Assembly: GCF_024713945.1 (NCBI RefSeq) | Contig: NC_134680.1 | Location: 1,388,001-1,452,000 of the forward strand | Source: Dermatophagoides farinae | Taxonomy: Eukaryota; Arthropoda; Arachnida; Sarcoptiformes; Pyroglyphidae | Length of the DNA stretch: 64,000 nucleotides | Direction: 5' to 3' | In this document: positions 13,777 through 25,387 of the stretch, one piece after another | How the letters are laid out: every line of letters begins with the position of its first letter | Numbering within the stretch: the stretch's first letter is position 1 | The notes under the pieces: model-generated | What the model saw: the letters and a program-made list of their open reading frames with translations, nothing else | The model's database searches: none | What the model was told of the DNA's origin: nothing | Program-made: the position numbers and the translations under genes

Positions 13777-14730
13777 GCAACATTGATTGATTCATTCAGA
13801 AACAACAACAGAAGCTTCAACAAAACATATGATATGAAAACATTACATTTATGAATTTAGCTAAAAATAGAGAAAAAAAATGTATTAAAATAAATAAATA
13901 AAAAAAAAGAATGAAAAATTCTTCCAATTCCATGAACCAATCATCTACCAAAAAAAAAAAACAATCGGATTAATTTTTTTTTTCATCATCATCATCAAAA
14001 ATGAAACGTGGTAGAAAAGTAATTTAGAAATCAATAATCAATAATCAATATTTGAGAAATTTATTGATTGCATCCATCATACATCATATTTTATTACATC
14101 ATTGTGATGACATAATTGTTTTACATCATCATCATCATCATACATCATTGTTTTAAATGTCAATCATCGAACCAATAAACCAATCAATCCGATTGCAAGA
14201 TAAACATTTTGAATAGACAAAAATTGAATGTCACAATGTGTTTTTTTCTCTTTTGTTTTGATTGTTGAATTTGTTAATAGACCAATATGTATGTATGATT
14301 TGTTGACCATAATTTTGTTTCATTATTTTTATGAAATAATAATTGAACCAAAAAAACAGGGAACACCTGCAATCGTGATTCCAAGTTTGTTTGTTTGTTT
14401 TAGTTTTAATTTTAGTTTTAGTTTTAAATCAAGTTGAATTTGATCACGAGTCATCCATATGATGGTGAATGAAAACAAAACAAAACAAAACAGAACAAAA
14501 ATGAAAATGAAAACCGGACAGATCAAATTACGGGCCACTGTTTACATTTATGGGCAATTATATTCAATTTAAGTGCATAAAAAACAAAACTGTATAAAAC
14601 ATTTGTCTGCGTATGTATTCGAATTGCTTTCAAAATGATAAGTGGTCATAGGTCAGGTGAAATGGGATTTAATATTTTGAAAATAGAATGTAAACGAAAT
14701 AACAATAATATAAAAATTCGTAACACATAC

Positions 14731-15418
14731 CTGTTGAATGATGAAATAATTGATGTGTATTAATCTTACGAATCGAATTTGATGATCGATTTTCACGATC
14801 GATTGACGTATCTGATGAACAACTATTGTTGTCGTTTTTATTGTTGTTTCGATTAGATGTAGAATTCTGTGGTGATCGCAATGAATAAAGCCAATATGTC
14901 GAAACATTATAATGTGATTTAGCTGCAACAGCTGCAGCGGCGGCAGCAGCGGCTGCTGCTATATTTGAATTTGAATGTTGTATAACCGGAAGTTGATGAT
15001 GATGATGATGCTGTTGTAAATGGAAAAAATTATTCCATCGATTTGTTGCTGATTCTGTCGTTTGTTGTTCACTATCGTGATTATGATGATGATGATGATG
15101 GTATCCGTTGGTTATGGATGATTGACCATTAACAACAAATCGTTCATTTAAATCGAATAAATGCTGATCTGTTTGATGATTATTATTGTTAATATTGCGT
15201 TCAAATTGTGATTGTTGACATGTAGAATATTCCAAATGATTTTGATTCTGCGCAGCTTGTTGATATTCAATATTTAATTGATTATTATTATTATTCATTG
15301 AATCAATTTGTAATGATGAATATTGATGATGATGGTATGATGAATGATTTGGATGATGAATAGGATGATGAGGATGCGGATGTGGATGGTGATGATGATA
15401 AATAGAACTAGTCATCAT
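14731..15418 (-). CDS. First coding exon of an unidentified His/Asn/Ala-rich protein (partial)
   Basis: About 229 codons open on the minus strand from ATG ATG at 15418 to a consensus donor (CAG|GTATGT at 14731/14730) in phase 1. The product is rich in His (runs of HHHHPHPHPHH type), Asn and Gln, with a block of ten alanines near the middle and a more ordered stretch after it (AKSHYNVSTYWLYSLRSPQN). Poly-His and poly-Ala blocks are typical of arthropod developmental transcription factors, for example N-terminal exons of homeobox genes. No DNA-binding domain is present here, and I found no homeobox-like exon to the left in the window, so this is only an analogy. The downstream exons are not identified. 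The donor phase is the same as in the Ser-rich exon at 5338-6328. Confidence 0.5.
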
Positions 15419-15660
15419 GGATATATCATCGACAACACATTTTTTTTTTGGAATTTTGGAAAACAAATGCAGAAGAAATTTCCCGACAAAGAAAAAAGAC
15501 ACACACAAGCACACACACAAATCACAAAAAACTTAAACAATGGAAATTGATTGGTTGATAAAAAAAAATCAAATCGAAATTTTTTTTTTGCATTTAAAAT
15601 TAAATAACATAACTTTTTTTTCGAACACATGAATTATGGCCTATAATAATGATGATAATA

Positions 15661-15903
15661 TCAATGCATCTGAATGAAATGAATGTAGCCAACAATGAAA
15701 AAAAAACGAGAAAAAAAAGAGTTACTACTACCATCATGATCATGTATGACCGACAAATGATAGCATCCAACAATAATCAATGTGATGGCCGAACAACAAA
15801 CATAACTCAACGATAGTGGAAAGAGAATTTGTAGAAACACTGTTTGAAAAAGAAATTCAAACATTGAGAGCCATGCCATGGATTTGATGATGATGATGAC
15901 CAT
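15661..15903 (-). CDS. Candidate membrane-protein exon, weak
   Basis: A minus-strand open frame from ATG at 15903 (better-context ATG about eight codons later, MAWLSMFEFLF). It encodes two hydrophobic segments separated by a short loop (QTVFLQILFPLSLSYVCCS, then AITLIIVGCYHLSV) and then HDHDG, where possible donors (GTAGTA, GTAACT) occur near 15730. Its GC content is higher than the background and the codons are varied, unlike the poly-Phe frames that AT-rich DNA gives by chance. It begins directly after the stop of the gene at 15903-16328. No family is recognised and no partner exon found. Confidence 0.25.
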   Translation of the reverse strand: MVIIIIKSMAWLSMFEFLFQTVFLQILFPLSLSYVCCSAITLIIVGCYHLSVIHDHDGSSNSFFSRFFFIVGYIHFIQMH

Positions 15904-16328
15904 TATTGGTCATAAACAGGTGGTGGTCGCTGTATTTGTTCGTTTCTAGCGCCATTTGGAAGTAGAAATTGTATTTTTTTTTTGCCAATGTTGCGAATGT
16001 TGTTTTGTGTATAGCTTAAAGTTTTTGAGAAAAAAAAAAAATATTCAACGTCAATTGACGATGATGTCGAAATGGATTTTGTTTCGTCTTCGAAATTGTT
16101 GCCGTCATTCCTTATGTCGGGTTATACATCAGCCATCAGCCATCTTATAGAATGGTTATATTGATGATGAAAAAGCGAAAAGAAAAAAAAAAATCTTCGA
16201 TACAAAGTTGCGTAGGAGCCGAATGTTTCCAATGTACACACATCATCATATTGATGATTATGATCATCATCATCATCAACTACCATTGACATCGGTTGTC
16301 GAAGATGAAAAAAAAATTCAAAAATCAT
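15903..16328 (-). CDS. C-terminal exons of an unidentified protein ending in PPPVYDQ
   Basis: Two minus-strand exons. 16328-16204 ends in TT|GTATCG (phase 2), and 16110-15903 starts after ACATAAG and ends with TAA at 15903. The intron is 93 nt, a typical size for this locus. The join is in frame and gives CTLETFGSYATLNDGNNFED followed by a Ser-rich stretch and a C-terminal NEQIQRPPPVYDQ. Upstream is an Asp/His block. Codon variety in both exons is clearly above background. A Pro-rich PPPVY terminus resembles WW-domain ligand motifs seen at the cytoplasmic tails of membrane proteins, which is only suggestive. The 5' part is unresolved: the frame is open upstream of 16328 and an extra exon near 16433-16487 is possible. 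Confidence 0.4.
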
Positions 16329-16941
16329 AAGAAAAAGGTGGTGGTTATAATCTAAATCGATTTTCAGATTTAAATCAACTCAAAAAATGTTGACAAATTC
16401 ATCATTGATTACCATTGTCATTGTCATGTTTCATTTTTTGTTCATTGCTCTTGCCTTGCCGGATAAAACTAATTTAATTTTTGTTTTGTTTTTTCACAAT
16501 GAATTCTCTTTCCTTTTCTTATCACATTTCTCATTTCTTACCCCTCAATCTTTCTCTTTGTTCGACTATTTTAAGGCTAAAAAAAGCGATATTTGTTTAC
16601 AGTAACGAAGAAATTCAATGTGTGTGTAGGATGTAGGTAGTTCTAAATTTTTGTTTTTTTTTGTTGTTCACTCTTTTCTCCTTCCACATCCTCTTTCTCT
16701 TTTTCTCTGTATCTATGTCTCGGTTATTCTTAATTTAATTCAACACGAAGATTCACTGACCAAGATAACTTTTTTTCGTTGTTTTTTTTTTAATTTCGGC
16801 TACCATGGATATTCATTTCTGTTGGAAAGATTTTGTACCAAAATACGTTGGCTAGAAAAAAAAACTAGCAAATGAAAATGAAAAAAATAAGGGCAAATGT
16901 TGACGTTTTTTCTTTCATATTTTCTCGAATAGAATTCAGTA

Positions 16942-16956
16942 ACACTAGATGGCAGA
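16942..16956 (+). promoter_or_regulatory. CTCF-like motif (forward)
   Basis: ACACTAGATGGCAGA matches the core of the conserved CTCF consensus CCASYAGRKGGC except for its first base. The identical 15-mer occurs in opposite orientation at 20792-20806. Binding is inferred from sequence only. Confidence 0.4.
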
Positions 16957-18643
16957 TTCGTATGAAGATTATATATAAAATCTTTTTTGTATACCGGATT
17001 TTTATATTTGATTAATTTATCCATTTAGATTTCGTAATATCCATCATTGTATTAGTGAAAATTATTGATATAGGCAAAAAATCATAACTTTTCTCTCGGT
17101 ATTTTTGTGTGCTTGCACATTCATGGTTCGATTATCAAATTCATTTGTTACCAGAATAGCACCATTATTATTTATGTACAAACTTTACAAATTTATAAAA
17201 AAAAAAAAAAATAAAAACATTCTATTTGAACTATTTTGGATAAAATTCTGAAAAAACCACTATTTTTTTTTGAACGTTTATATTTGTTTGATGTTATTTG
17301 TAAAGTTTTTGCCATTCATAAGAAATTGAAAATTTCTAATCTATTTTTAGCAAATTTATGATTCAATTATTGTATAATGATTGTCTATTATATATTATAT
17401 TAATGTTAAACAAACAGACTAAACTTTTATATGCCCACAGAATTTTATTCTTCTACAAATAAACGACATTTTTTTCATCAAGATAAATATTTCCGGATGA
17501 TATTTTCGAAAAAAATATATTATTTTTAAATTAAACTTTTATTTTTTCCCTAACCACATTTCTTGTTTTCTGGCTTTTAAACCTCGATCAATAATGATAT
17601 TGTCTATTTTTTTTTTGCCTTAAACTTTCTTCTGGTGATGAATTTTTAAGTAAAAGTATATTATTAATAATAATCGAATGAAGATCATAATTTTGGATCT
17701 AATGAATTTCAACATGTTTCCAGGATTTCTTTTCGATCCAAAAATATTACACCACACACACTATCTACAAACAATCAAAAAAAAAAAAAAAAAAATAGAA
17801 CAATCTTGAATAGTTCACTGCAACGAAATTCTCAACTAACTAATTGGTTTTGTACTTGAGCTAGAAAAAGGGAGAACCAAAAAAAAAAAAAAATCTTTTA
17901 ATCGTTAAACATGGCCCCCGATCATCAACATCAATCGAATATCAATCAATAATTTGATTTTGGCGTTGGCCATTTGAAACACGCACACACATACACAATA
18001 GTTATTATCGAAGCCAAAAAGCTCAATTTTTGTTTTTTTTTTTTTTTTTGGTTCTAACATAATATACATTGAATATATAAATTCATTCTCATCGAGGGTG
18101 TATTTTCATTCACTTTGGTTTGTGTGTTTTTTTTTGGGAGAGGTTCAAAATAAATGAAAAATGAATGAAAAAAAAAATTTTTTTTTTTGTTTGGTGGTTA
18201 CACCGATTCCAGGTGTATAATAATAATAATTATTATTATTACTGTTATTGTTATACAATCACAAATTTTTTATGTCCCCTCGGAATATTCCGGGAAATTC
18301 ATTGAAAGAAAAAAATATAAAAAAAAATTCAATCCATTTACATTCATGTCATTTCATGTTGTTGATACACACACATGCACACAGATATACACTAGGATCA
18401 TCATTAGAGATCAGGTATTTATGAAAATGATTAGCCCTTCACCCTCTCACTCCCTATCACTCTTTCTCTTATGGAACATATGCAGTACATGTAGAATCTG
18501 AATGAATTCAATAAAAAAAAATTCGTATCACTGATAATAATGATATGTATGTTACGTCGACGAGGTGTGTCCAGGTATTAAACTTTATTTTATGACTTGC
18601 TGTTCATTGTTTCATTGTGATATAGCGATAATTCTTCGTCACT

Positions 18644-18757
18644 ATGGCCCACAATTTGTCTGATTATGATGTTGATGGTTTTCATAATTTAACCAGGATA
18701 TTCCGAACATACAATCCGACAAACATTGACAAATCGGTCATCATACCAATAGCTTGA
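18644..18757 (+). CDS. Possible 37-aa small ORF
   Basis: Short plus-strand frame beginning at an ATG in good context (TCACTATGGCC) and ending with TGA at 18755. It encodes MAHNLSDYDVDGFHNLTRIF and then RTYNPTNIDKSVIIPIA. Codon usage is varied and like that of real genes here, in contrast to the flanking AT-rich repeats. The opposite strand is also open for about 25 codons (GMMTDLSMFVGLYVRNIL), so the strand is not certain. It could be a microprotein or a single exon of a gene whose other exons I cannot see. Confidence 0.25.
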   Translation: MAHNLSDYDVDGFHNLTRIFRTYNPTNIDKSVIIPIA

Positions 18758-20404
18758 ATCATCGATTACCAACTACAGTGACAATCATTGAATGACAATT
18801 TTTATCCAAAATTGAATAGAAAAAAAAATAAATCCTTCCAATACAACCATCATCGATAATTGGTATTAAATTCAATTATTCTAATGTGTGTGTATGAGAG
18901 AGAGAGGGAGAGAGAGTGAGGTCAAATGCTGAAAATTGGACCATCCTGATCAAGTTAATTCATTCATTCATTATTCGATTAATTTCTAGCGGAATTTTGC
19001 CAGTTTTTTATCCGCTTCCTTGTATTCAATCAGTATGAAACAAAACAAAAAATTGAAAACGATTAACCTAACTCTAACTAATCGGCATTTATACACCATC
19101 CAAATGAAGAAAAAAAAATTAATAAAATAATGGAATAGTAATACATGTCTGTTTCCATGGCTACCTTTATCCGTTGTAATATATTCAGTACGAAAATAAA
19201 TGGTTGATGACCAGGTATGTTGATATTGTACTTTATGGTGGTACCCTTTGGTTGTTTTTTTTTTTTTTTTTTGAAATTCAGTTCATATTTCTTTTAGTTG
19301 TTTTTTTTTGATTATAATATAATATGAAAATTGTATTAATAATTTACCAAAATATACCTAGGCTAATATTTTTCTTGTTCATTTGTCCTGTTGTTGTTGT
19401 TGTTATTGTTGTAACAAAATGAACATTCATTCATATTTGGTTCGGTAACAATCGTGGCATATTGTATAATCTCAAAAATCCTTTGCGTTGTTATTGTTGT
19501 TAGAATACCAATGGTCCCCAATGAGAATATTGAAGGAATATGAGTTAGAAATATGTTTATGGGTAAGGAAAAGTGGAATGAAATTATTTTCTACTGAAAT
19601 TCCAATTGAATATTCAAAACACACACACACACACACACACGCCACTTTTTCATTTCATATTTCATTTTTTAGCTAGGTTTGGTTTGGTTCAGGTTGACAA
19701 AAAAAAAGCAAGAATTCCCGAATACTTTTATATTCTGTTCCATGGCAATATCACGTATAATATCTCACCGATCATCATGATGATGATGATGACCACATAA
19801 TCATAACTACCACCAACAACATTAACAACAAAAAACCAAAATAACCAGTAACTTTAGTGAATTTTGAATTGGTTCATATCTTCTATATTCTATGTATGTT
19901 TGGGTGACCTAGGCGATGAATGAATGAATGATGATAATAATCTGGCCAAATATGTTTTCGGTCAAATAGCTGTAAAATAGAGAAATAAAATAAAACCAAT
20001 GGCAACCTAAACGATCCATAGCAAAATCTAAACATAATCCTTCGAATGAATTAATTGTGATAATTGTGAATATGAATTTGAAAATGAAAATTCTTTCAGT
20101 ACGAATCTAGCTATCGATCGTTATGGTCATATGTTGGCGTCATATATAATCCCGATGTATAACCATGATGATGATTGACCAATAACAACAATAATAATAC
20201 AAAAACATCGATGAACTATCGAAAATGATGATACAATAAATCAAAGGTTTGAAACTATATTTTATGATTTAAAATATTTTCTCTCGTTCGTTTTGTTTCG
20301 TCGGTTTTTTTTTCATAGTTGCCACATCTGGATTAGGTCGTATTCAGCTGATTTGGCACATCACCAAAAAAAATAAAAAATAGATACGTTCAATACCTTT
20401 CTCT

Positions 20405-20524
20405 TGTTGTCCACTGTTTTTTTCCAATATTTTATTTTGATCATTGATTGAAAAAAAATTGATCAAAAAACAAACAAATGAAAAAAATTAAATAAAATAA
20501 AATCACAAAATCTAGTGGACAACA
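20405..20524. repeat. Fold-back sequence with 11-bp inverted ends
   Basis: TGTTGTCCACT at 20405-20415 is the exact reverse complement of AGTGGACAACA at 20514-20524. The 98-base interior contains a second inverted pair built on TTGATCA and T-rich/A-rich complementary flanks, so the whole 120 bases could form a long imperfect hairpin. It resembles a degenerate miniature inverted-repeat element, but I see no target-site duplication. Confidence 0.4.
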
Positions 20525-20791
20525 GGATAATGGCGTTGCAACGTATTCGGAATTCATCCATTTATCCATAACACATCAAAAAAAATGTCCATTTCCTAAT
20601 TCACTTTGTTTGCATGAACAAAAATTAAATGTTAATGTTGATAAAAAATAAAAAATAAAATTCTTAAAATGTTTTCAACCGCAAAAAAAATGTTTTTTTC
20701 TCATATTTTATAACTGCGTTAAATGATCGCTGATGAACAAAGAATCGAATTATGATGTCTTTTTGATAATGAAAAAAAAATTGCCGACATT

Positions 20792-20806
20792 TCTGCCATC
20801 TAGTGT
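20792..20806 (-). promoter_or_regulatory. CTCF-like motif (reverse)
   Basis: Reverse complement of ACACTAGATGGCAGA, identical to the site at 16942-16956 and pointing toward it. It lies about 250 bases upstream of the NRBF2-like start codon. Confidence 0.4.
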
Positions 20807-21050
20807 GGCGTCGTAAATGAGAAGCAAAAAAATTGTAGAGAAAATATTGAGCCACAATCTTGCAAATTTTTATTTCAGATTTTTTTTTATTGTAAATAAA
20901 ATCAGTTTGTATTGTTGTATAATTTGGTTCGGTTATCTGAGAATATTCTTGTTGTGTTTGAATCAACGCTAATAAAAAGAACCACAAACACACAAAGAAA
21001 GTGAAACTAATATCGTTAGTTGTAGACCAATATATATTATATTATAATTT

Positions 21051-22021
21051 ATGAATGGAAAGTCATTTAAATCTGGTAAGCTAAATTGTGAAAATTTTCA
21101 TAAATTTTTTAATTATAATCATCCAATAACGCCAAAAAAGGCCCATCGATCTCATCGTAAAGCTGAATATTATAGCCGTTGTCATCAATTTAGTAAAGCA
21201 ATATTTCATTACACCAAAGCAATTCGTGAGTCAAATTTTTTGTTCCATTTGTTTACGAAATTTTCTAATTTAAATTTCTCATATATGATCATAATGTATG
21301 TGAATATAAAACTATAGAATATTTAGAATATTCGATTCAAACTACTCGCTGTGATAATATCCGTTCATCATTAACCGTACAACGGTCATATTGTTTCAAT
21401 CAAATTGATCATCTTGAACGACGTCTACAATCTCGTTTGACAAATAAATTAACAAATCGAAAAGAAAATCTACAAACAGTTCTTTCGAATCCGAATTCAT
21501 CCAGTTCATCATCATCATTGGATCAATATTCAAATCGACATCGCTCAAAAAATAGGGGCGACGAAACAGCAACAATGGCCAATCGAATTATATCCGAATC
21601 GGATGATATGGATCTATGCAATATGCTTAAACGACAAGAATCTTTATTGGAACAATTGTCGTTTACACTCAAAAATCATAATCAATCGAGCCAAAAATCA
21701 ACTCCATCATCATCACCTGGTTCTGGTTGTAGTTTCAATTCAGTAAAAATCGATGGTCAAACACCACCCATTTCGATTGTGAATGAATTACAAACGATGA
21801 ATGAAAAAATGAAATCCATCTATCTAAACATGGTTGAAACAATCGAAAAATCAAAACAGGAAACAAAAACATTGCAAAAAGAAAATCAATCCTTGAGAAA
21901 AGAATTGAATAGCATTAAAAATGATCCGAATAAATCGAAAAATGTCAGTAATAACCGAACATCGACGATATCATCGTTTCCAGAATTGCCACCATTGGAG
22001 CCACCTACATTGCTCTATTAA
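21051..22021 (+). CDS. NRBF2: NRBF2-like autophagy factor
   Basis: Exons 21051-21225 and 21318-22021 (intron 92 nt, GTGAGT...ATAG, phase 1), 292 aa. Residues about 28-95 form a helical MIT-type domain (AHRSHRKAEYYSRCHQFSKA, then IFHYTKAIQYLEYSI). A Ser-rich linker follows, then a Leu/Lys/Glu coiled coil at about 212-263 (KTLQKENQSLRKELNSI) and a C-terminal FPELPPLEPP motif. The same order (MIT, linker, ERLRKEN coiled coil, PNLPPL near the end) characterises vertebrate NRBF2, which binds ATG14 and strengthens class III PI3-kinase complex I during autophagosome formation. Role in this animal is inferred from the family. The protein is close to the usual length (about 287 aa in human). AATAAA-type signals lie within 100 bases of the stop, and the next gene starts 380 bases downstream on the same strand. 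The ATG is the first in frame. Confidence 0.82.
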
Positions 22022-22400
22022 TACCCAATCCTTAACCTTGACCAGTCTCTTTATTATCATCAGGAAAATTCATACCAAAAAAATATTGATACCAATAAAA
22101 TAATAATAATAAAATAAAATAAATTTTAAAATTAACACAAAAAAATTACACAAGTATCGATAGTATCGGTGACCATCACTGCATTGACAAAGCACAGCTG
22201 TGTGAACAAAAACAAAAACTTCGACGTAAATAAACAAGTCAAATGATGACTTTGGCATAAATTCAACGATTTTGTTGTTCTTGTTCTGCTGTGACAAATG
22301 TATAAAAAGCTTTAATCGGTTTAATAGCTTTTCCTTTTCATAAAAATAGCGGTGATGGTAATTATTTGGTATCATATTAATTTTTGGTTCAAAACAAAAG
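22022..22400 (+). other. NRBF2/DCAF8 intergenic spacer
   Basis: About 380 bases holding the poly-A signals of the upstream gene (A-rich AATAAA repeats around 22095-22125) and the presumed promoter and 5' UTR of the downstream gene. I see no canonical TATA box at a fixed position. The closeness suggests compact same-strand packing, not an operon. Confidence 0.55.
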
Positions 22401-24156
22401 ATGTTTAACGAAGATTTTGATGATGGTGATGTCGAAATTGATTTTGATCAATCCTCCACCGATGAACTTCAACAACAACATAGTGTTCATATTCATCATC
22501 CAGATGACCAAATTGGTTTCATAATGCGTGCTATCGTTAATCGTGAATATGGCCTCCATAATGAATCGGTAAATATTTTTTTTGTGAATCTCAAATAATG
22601 TCTTATTGTCTAAATGAATTATTCATTAGCATGGATTGAAAAAGCGAAAAATTTCCGATTACAATCCTATTCGATTCAAGCATCAGATCCGTGATTCTCT
22701 TTATCTAATGAAAAGTATGTCGCAAACATACGAGATGTTTGAACACATCGAACCAATTTATTCTGTGGATTTCAATCATAATGGTCGATACATTTGTTCA
22801 AGTGGTAATGATTGTAAGGTGGCCATTTGGAATTGGTCGGATAATAACTTGGATTACATCTATGATTCGGGACATTTGACTGGCAGTGTTCGTTGTTGTC
22901 GATGGTCGCCGGACGGTGATTATATCACCACATGTGGTGATGATGGATTCGTACGTTGTGCTATAATCGATCGATCATTGACCACTCAATCACGTGTAAC
23001 TTGTTATCATGATGCGATCGTCAATGAATTTGTCCATTGTGATCCTTGTGTTATTCTTTCAGCTGGACAAGATGGTCGAATATTTCAATCGGATCTTCGG
23101 CAGCGATCATCGATTGAATTGTTGAGGATACGTCGAAGGAAAGACGGCATATTTCGTTTACGAACAATCGATTGTAATCGTCAGATTCGACCACATTTAT
23201 TTGCTGTCGCTGGTCATGGTTCATCCGTTCTCGTTTATGATCGTCGATTCATTGTAAGTACTATAATCTATTAATCGCATGAATTTATTAATTAACTTGA
23301 TTTTATCAAAAAATTAGAGCAATTCTGATCGAAATCATCTTCCATATTGTACATATTATCTTTCATTTTTGGCATTAAATGAAGAGGACCGTAGTCGTTT
23401 TTCTGTTCCTTGTATTCGATTCAGCCCAAACAGTGATCGATTACTTTGTTCGGCAAGCACCGGTGAAGTGGTCATTGCCGATATAACTCGTGAATCGAAT
23501 TTTTCACGACGATCCGTATTGGTTGGACAAGGTGTGAAATTATTTTCCGAACCAACATTCAAATGTTGTTGGTTTAGTAATCGGCTTGCGTTTAGTACAT
23601 CGAATGATGGTTTTCTTTACGCTTGGGATATATATGATGGTTCAATGATTTTCTTCAAAATTGGTGATGAAGTTGGTAATGTAAGTTTATTATCAAATCC
23701 TATATGATAAATGATTGATGACCTGATTTATTGATTATCATTTTATAGATTAATGCATTAAGTGCACATCCAATCGATCCGATATTGGCTACAGCTGGTT
23801 CAAATTGTTCGGTAAAAGTTTGGTCACCAACATTGGATGATGATAGTATCGATTATGATATTGAATTGATACGTGAAAAAATAATTGGTAATTTTCGTGC
23901 CCGTTTCATATCGAACACATACCATAAAACATTGAAAGATGTTGAAGAGATTAGCTATATAATGTCTATACGTAATATATTTGATGACACTTCAGGATCA
24001 TTCTGGCGATCTCATCATAATGATAATGATGATGATGATGATAATAATAATATGGATACGGAAGAAATTTCCAATGATAACAACAATGAACCATTGGATA
24101 GCCTTTATGCTGATCTTTATGAATTTTTTGTTGTTAATGCTCATCATTTTCCATGA
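22401..24156 (+). CDS. DCAF8: DCAF8-like WD40 substrate receptor
   Basis: Exons 22401-22568, 22630-23253, 23318-23680 and 23749-24156, all phase 0 with introns of 61-68 nt; 520 aa. An acidic N-terminus (about 1-55) is followed by a basic KKRKISDY segment and WD40 repeats, for example YSVDFNHNGRYICSSGNDCK then VAIWNWS, then SAGQDGRIFQSDLRQR, AWDIYDG and HPIDPILATAGSNCSVKVWS. The IF..DLRQ repeat and the HP..PILATAG...VKVWSPT repeat match DCAF8/WDR42A more closely than other DCAFs. DCAF8 is a DDB1-CUL4 ubiquitin ligase substrate receptor, so the likely role is substrate recognition for CRL4. The C-terminus has an Asp/Asn-rich run (about 450-490). An AATAAA signal begins 3 bases after the stop (24159-24164). 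The ATG at 22401 is the first in frame. Paralogue choice within the DCAF5/6/8 group is by eye. Confidence 0.83.
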
Positions 24157-25387
24157 TTAATAAATATATATATGTAATGTAAATTAATTGAATGATGATG
24201 AATCCTGTGTTTAGTTTGAGAATGATATATATATTTTTTTATTATTATTTTTAACTATCATCATGACTTTTGACTATATGATGTTGTGTTCATATCTGAT
24301 TATACAATTATTATATTGTTAATGTTGACTATTTAATAATGATGATAAAAAAAAATTGTGATATTAATTAATACGAACAATTTATAGTGAGATTTTGTTA
24401 TTGTTTGTTGCTGTTTTTTTTTCCAAATATTTATGTCAAAATTCGTAACAGAAAGCGGATGAGGTGTTCAAATCGATTCAAATTTGTATGTTTTTTTTTC
24501 AGCTGTTGAATGAGAATATAAATTACAAATTGTACAAAATGTGTAGTTATTCGTTATTAATGTTGTAAAAAAAAGTACTAAAGTATCGTATCGTAAAAAA
24601 GTGACATATAAATAGCTTAAAGGATAAAAAAAAGAGAAAAAAAATGAATAAAGCAAAAAGAACAAAAAACAAAAGTGGCTATGATACAATCGAAAAAAAT
24701 GAAGCTGCTGCTGCTGTTGCTGATCGATCTGACCAACACAAACTATACATCCAAAGTGGTGATTCGATGATGATGATGATGATATAAGTTGAACAATTTT
24801 GATCGAAAGGCCGAAAAATCATTATTATGCATGTGTGTATGTGAAAAAATGAAACGAAAGTTATCCTTATATTTGTTGTTGTGTTCGTAAATGATGATGA
24901 AAAAAATGGTAAATCACGAATATAATGTATGTGAGGCAATCAGATGAAGGCACCGAAGATGATGATGATGTACAACCATGAATGGACATATGCAATCAAC
25001 GATGGACGATGATTTCATCATCATTCAAAAGTCTTCATTTGGATGGACACAATGATAAAAAAATATTTTTATTTTTTATTTTTTTTTTTTTTTTTTTTTT
25101 TGATTGAAGCAGCCGATGGATGTGATGAGTAAAAAAAAGAAGAAAAAATAGGAAGCTCAGACGAATGATGATGATATTGTTATCTATGCAATTTTTATTT
25201 AATGGCCATTCGTTTTTTTGCCATGATGTTTTTTTAGGCTATCTTTATTGCCACCATCATATGAATCATTGTTTGGCACTAGATAAATGGAACAAGAAAA
25301 AAAATAAGCCAACATGGTATATATAACGGTTAATTTAACGCGTTTCAAATACATACATATAGTATAAATGACTAAATGTTTTAATAA
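24157..25387. other. Intergenic spacer between convergent genes
   Basis: 3' flanks of the DCAF8-like gene and the minus-strand Ig-superfamily gene. It contains a T23 run at 25079-25101, GAT repeats and a short GCT (poly-Ala/Ser-like) run near 24700. No coding exon with splice support was found. Confidence 0.6.

Larger units (their letters stand above)
8673..14730. other. Long intergenic stretch, simple sequence
   Basis: No supportable gene. It holds the longest homopolymer of the window (A39 at 12113-12151), a T22 run at 13151-13172, (GT)n and (CAT)n arrays, a G-quadruplex-capable tract at 11680-11709 and a small CAT/ATG hairpin at 10711-10743 (arms CGATCATCAT and ATGATGATCG). A minus-strand frame at 11835-12026 has mixed codons but no splice or family support. 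Confidence 0.6.
16329..21050. other. Long intergenic stretch between minus-strand and plus-strand genes
   Basis: No multi-exon gene found. Contents: CTCF-like motifs at 16942-16956 (plus) and 20792-20806 (minus), a short ATG-initiated frame at 18644-18757, A19 and T17 runs, (GT/CA)n arrays and an imperfect fold-back at 20405-20524. The last kilobase also holds the promoter of the NRBF2-like gene. Confidence 0.6.

Noticed and set aside
14731-15418. Homeobox gene call for the His/Ala-rich exon
   Set aside because: Composition alone is not evidence. No homeodomain helix-3 motif (WFQNRR) was found on the minus strand to the left.
20664-20993. Minus-strand frame with a signal-like start (WFFLLALIQTQQEYSQ) divergent from NRBF2
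   Set aside because: No ATG and no acceptor upstream, and it runs into poly-Phe/Lys repeat translation. It also overlaps the CTCF-like motif.
21437-21439. TTG as start of the NRBF2-like protein
   Set aside because: It is an internal Leu codon of exon 2. The MIT domain begins in exon 1, from ATG at 21051.
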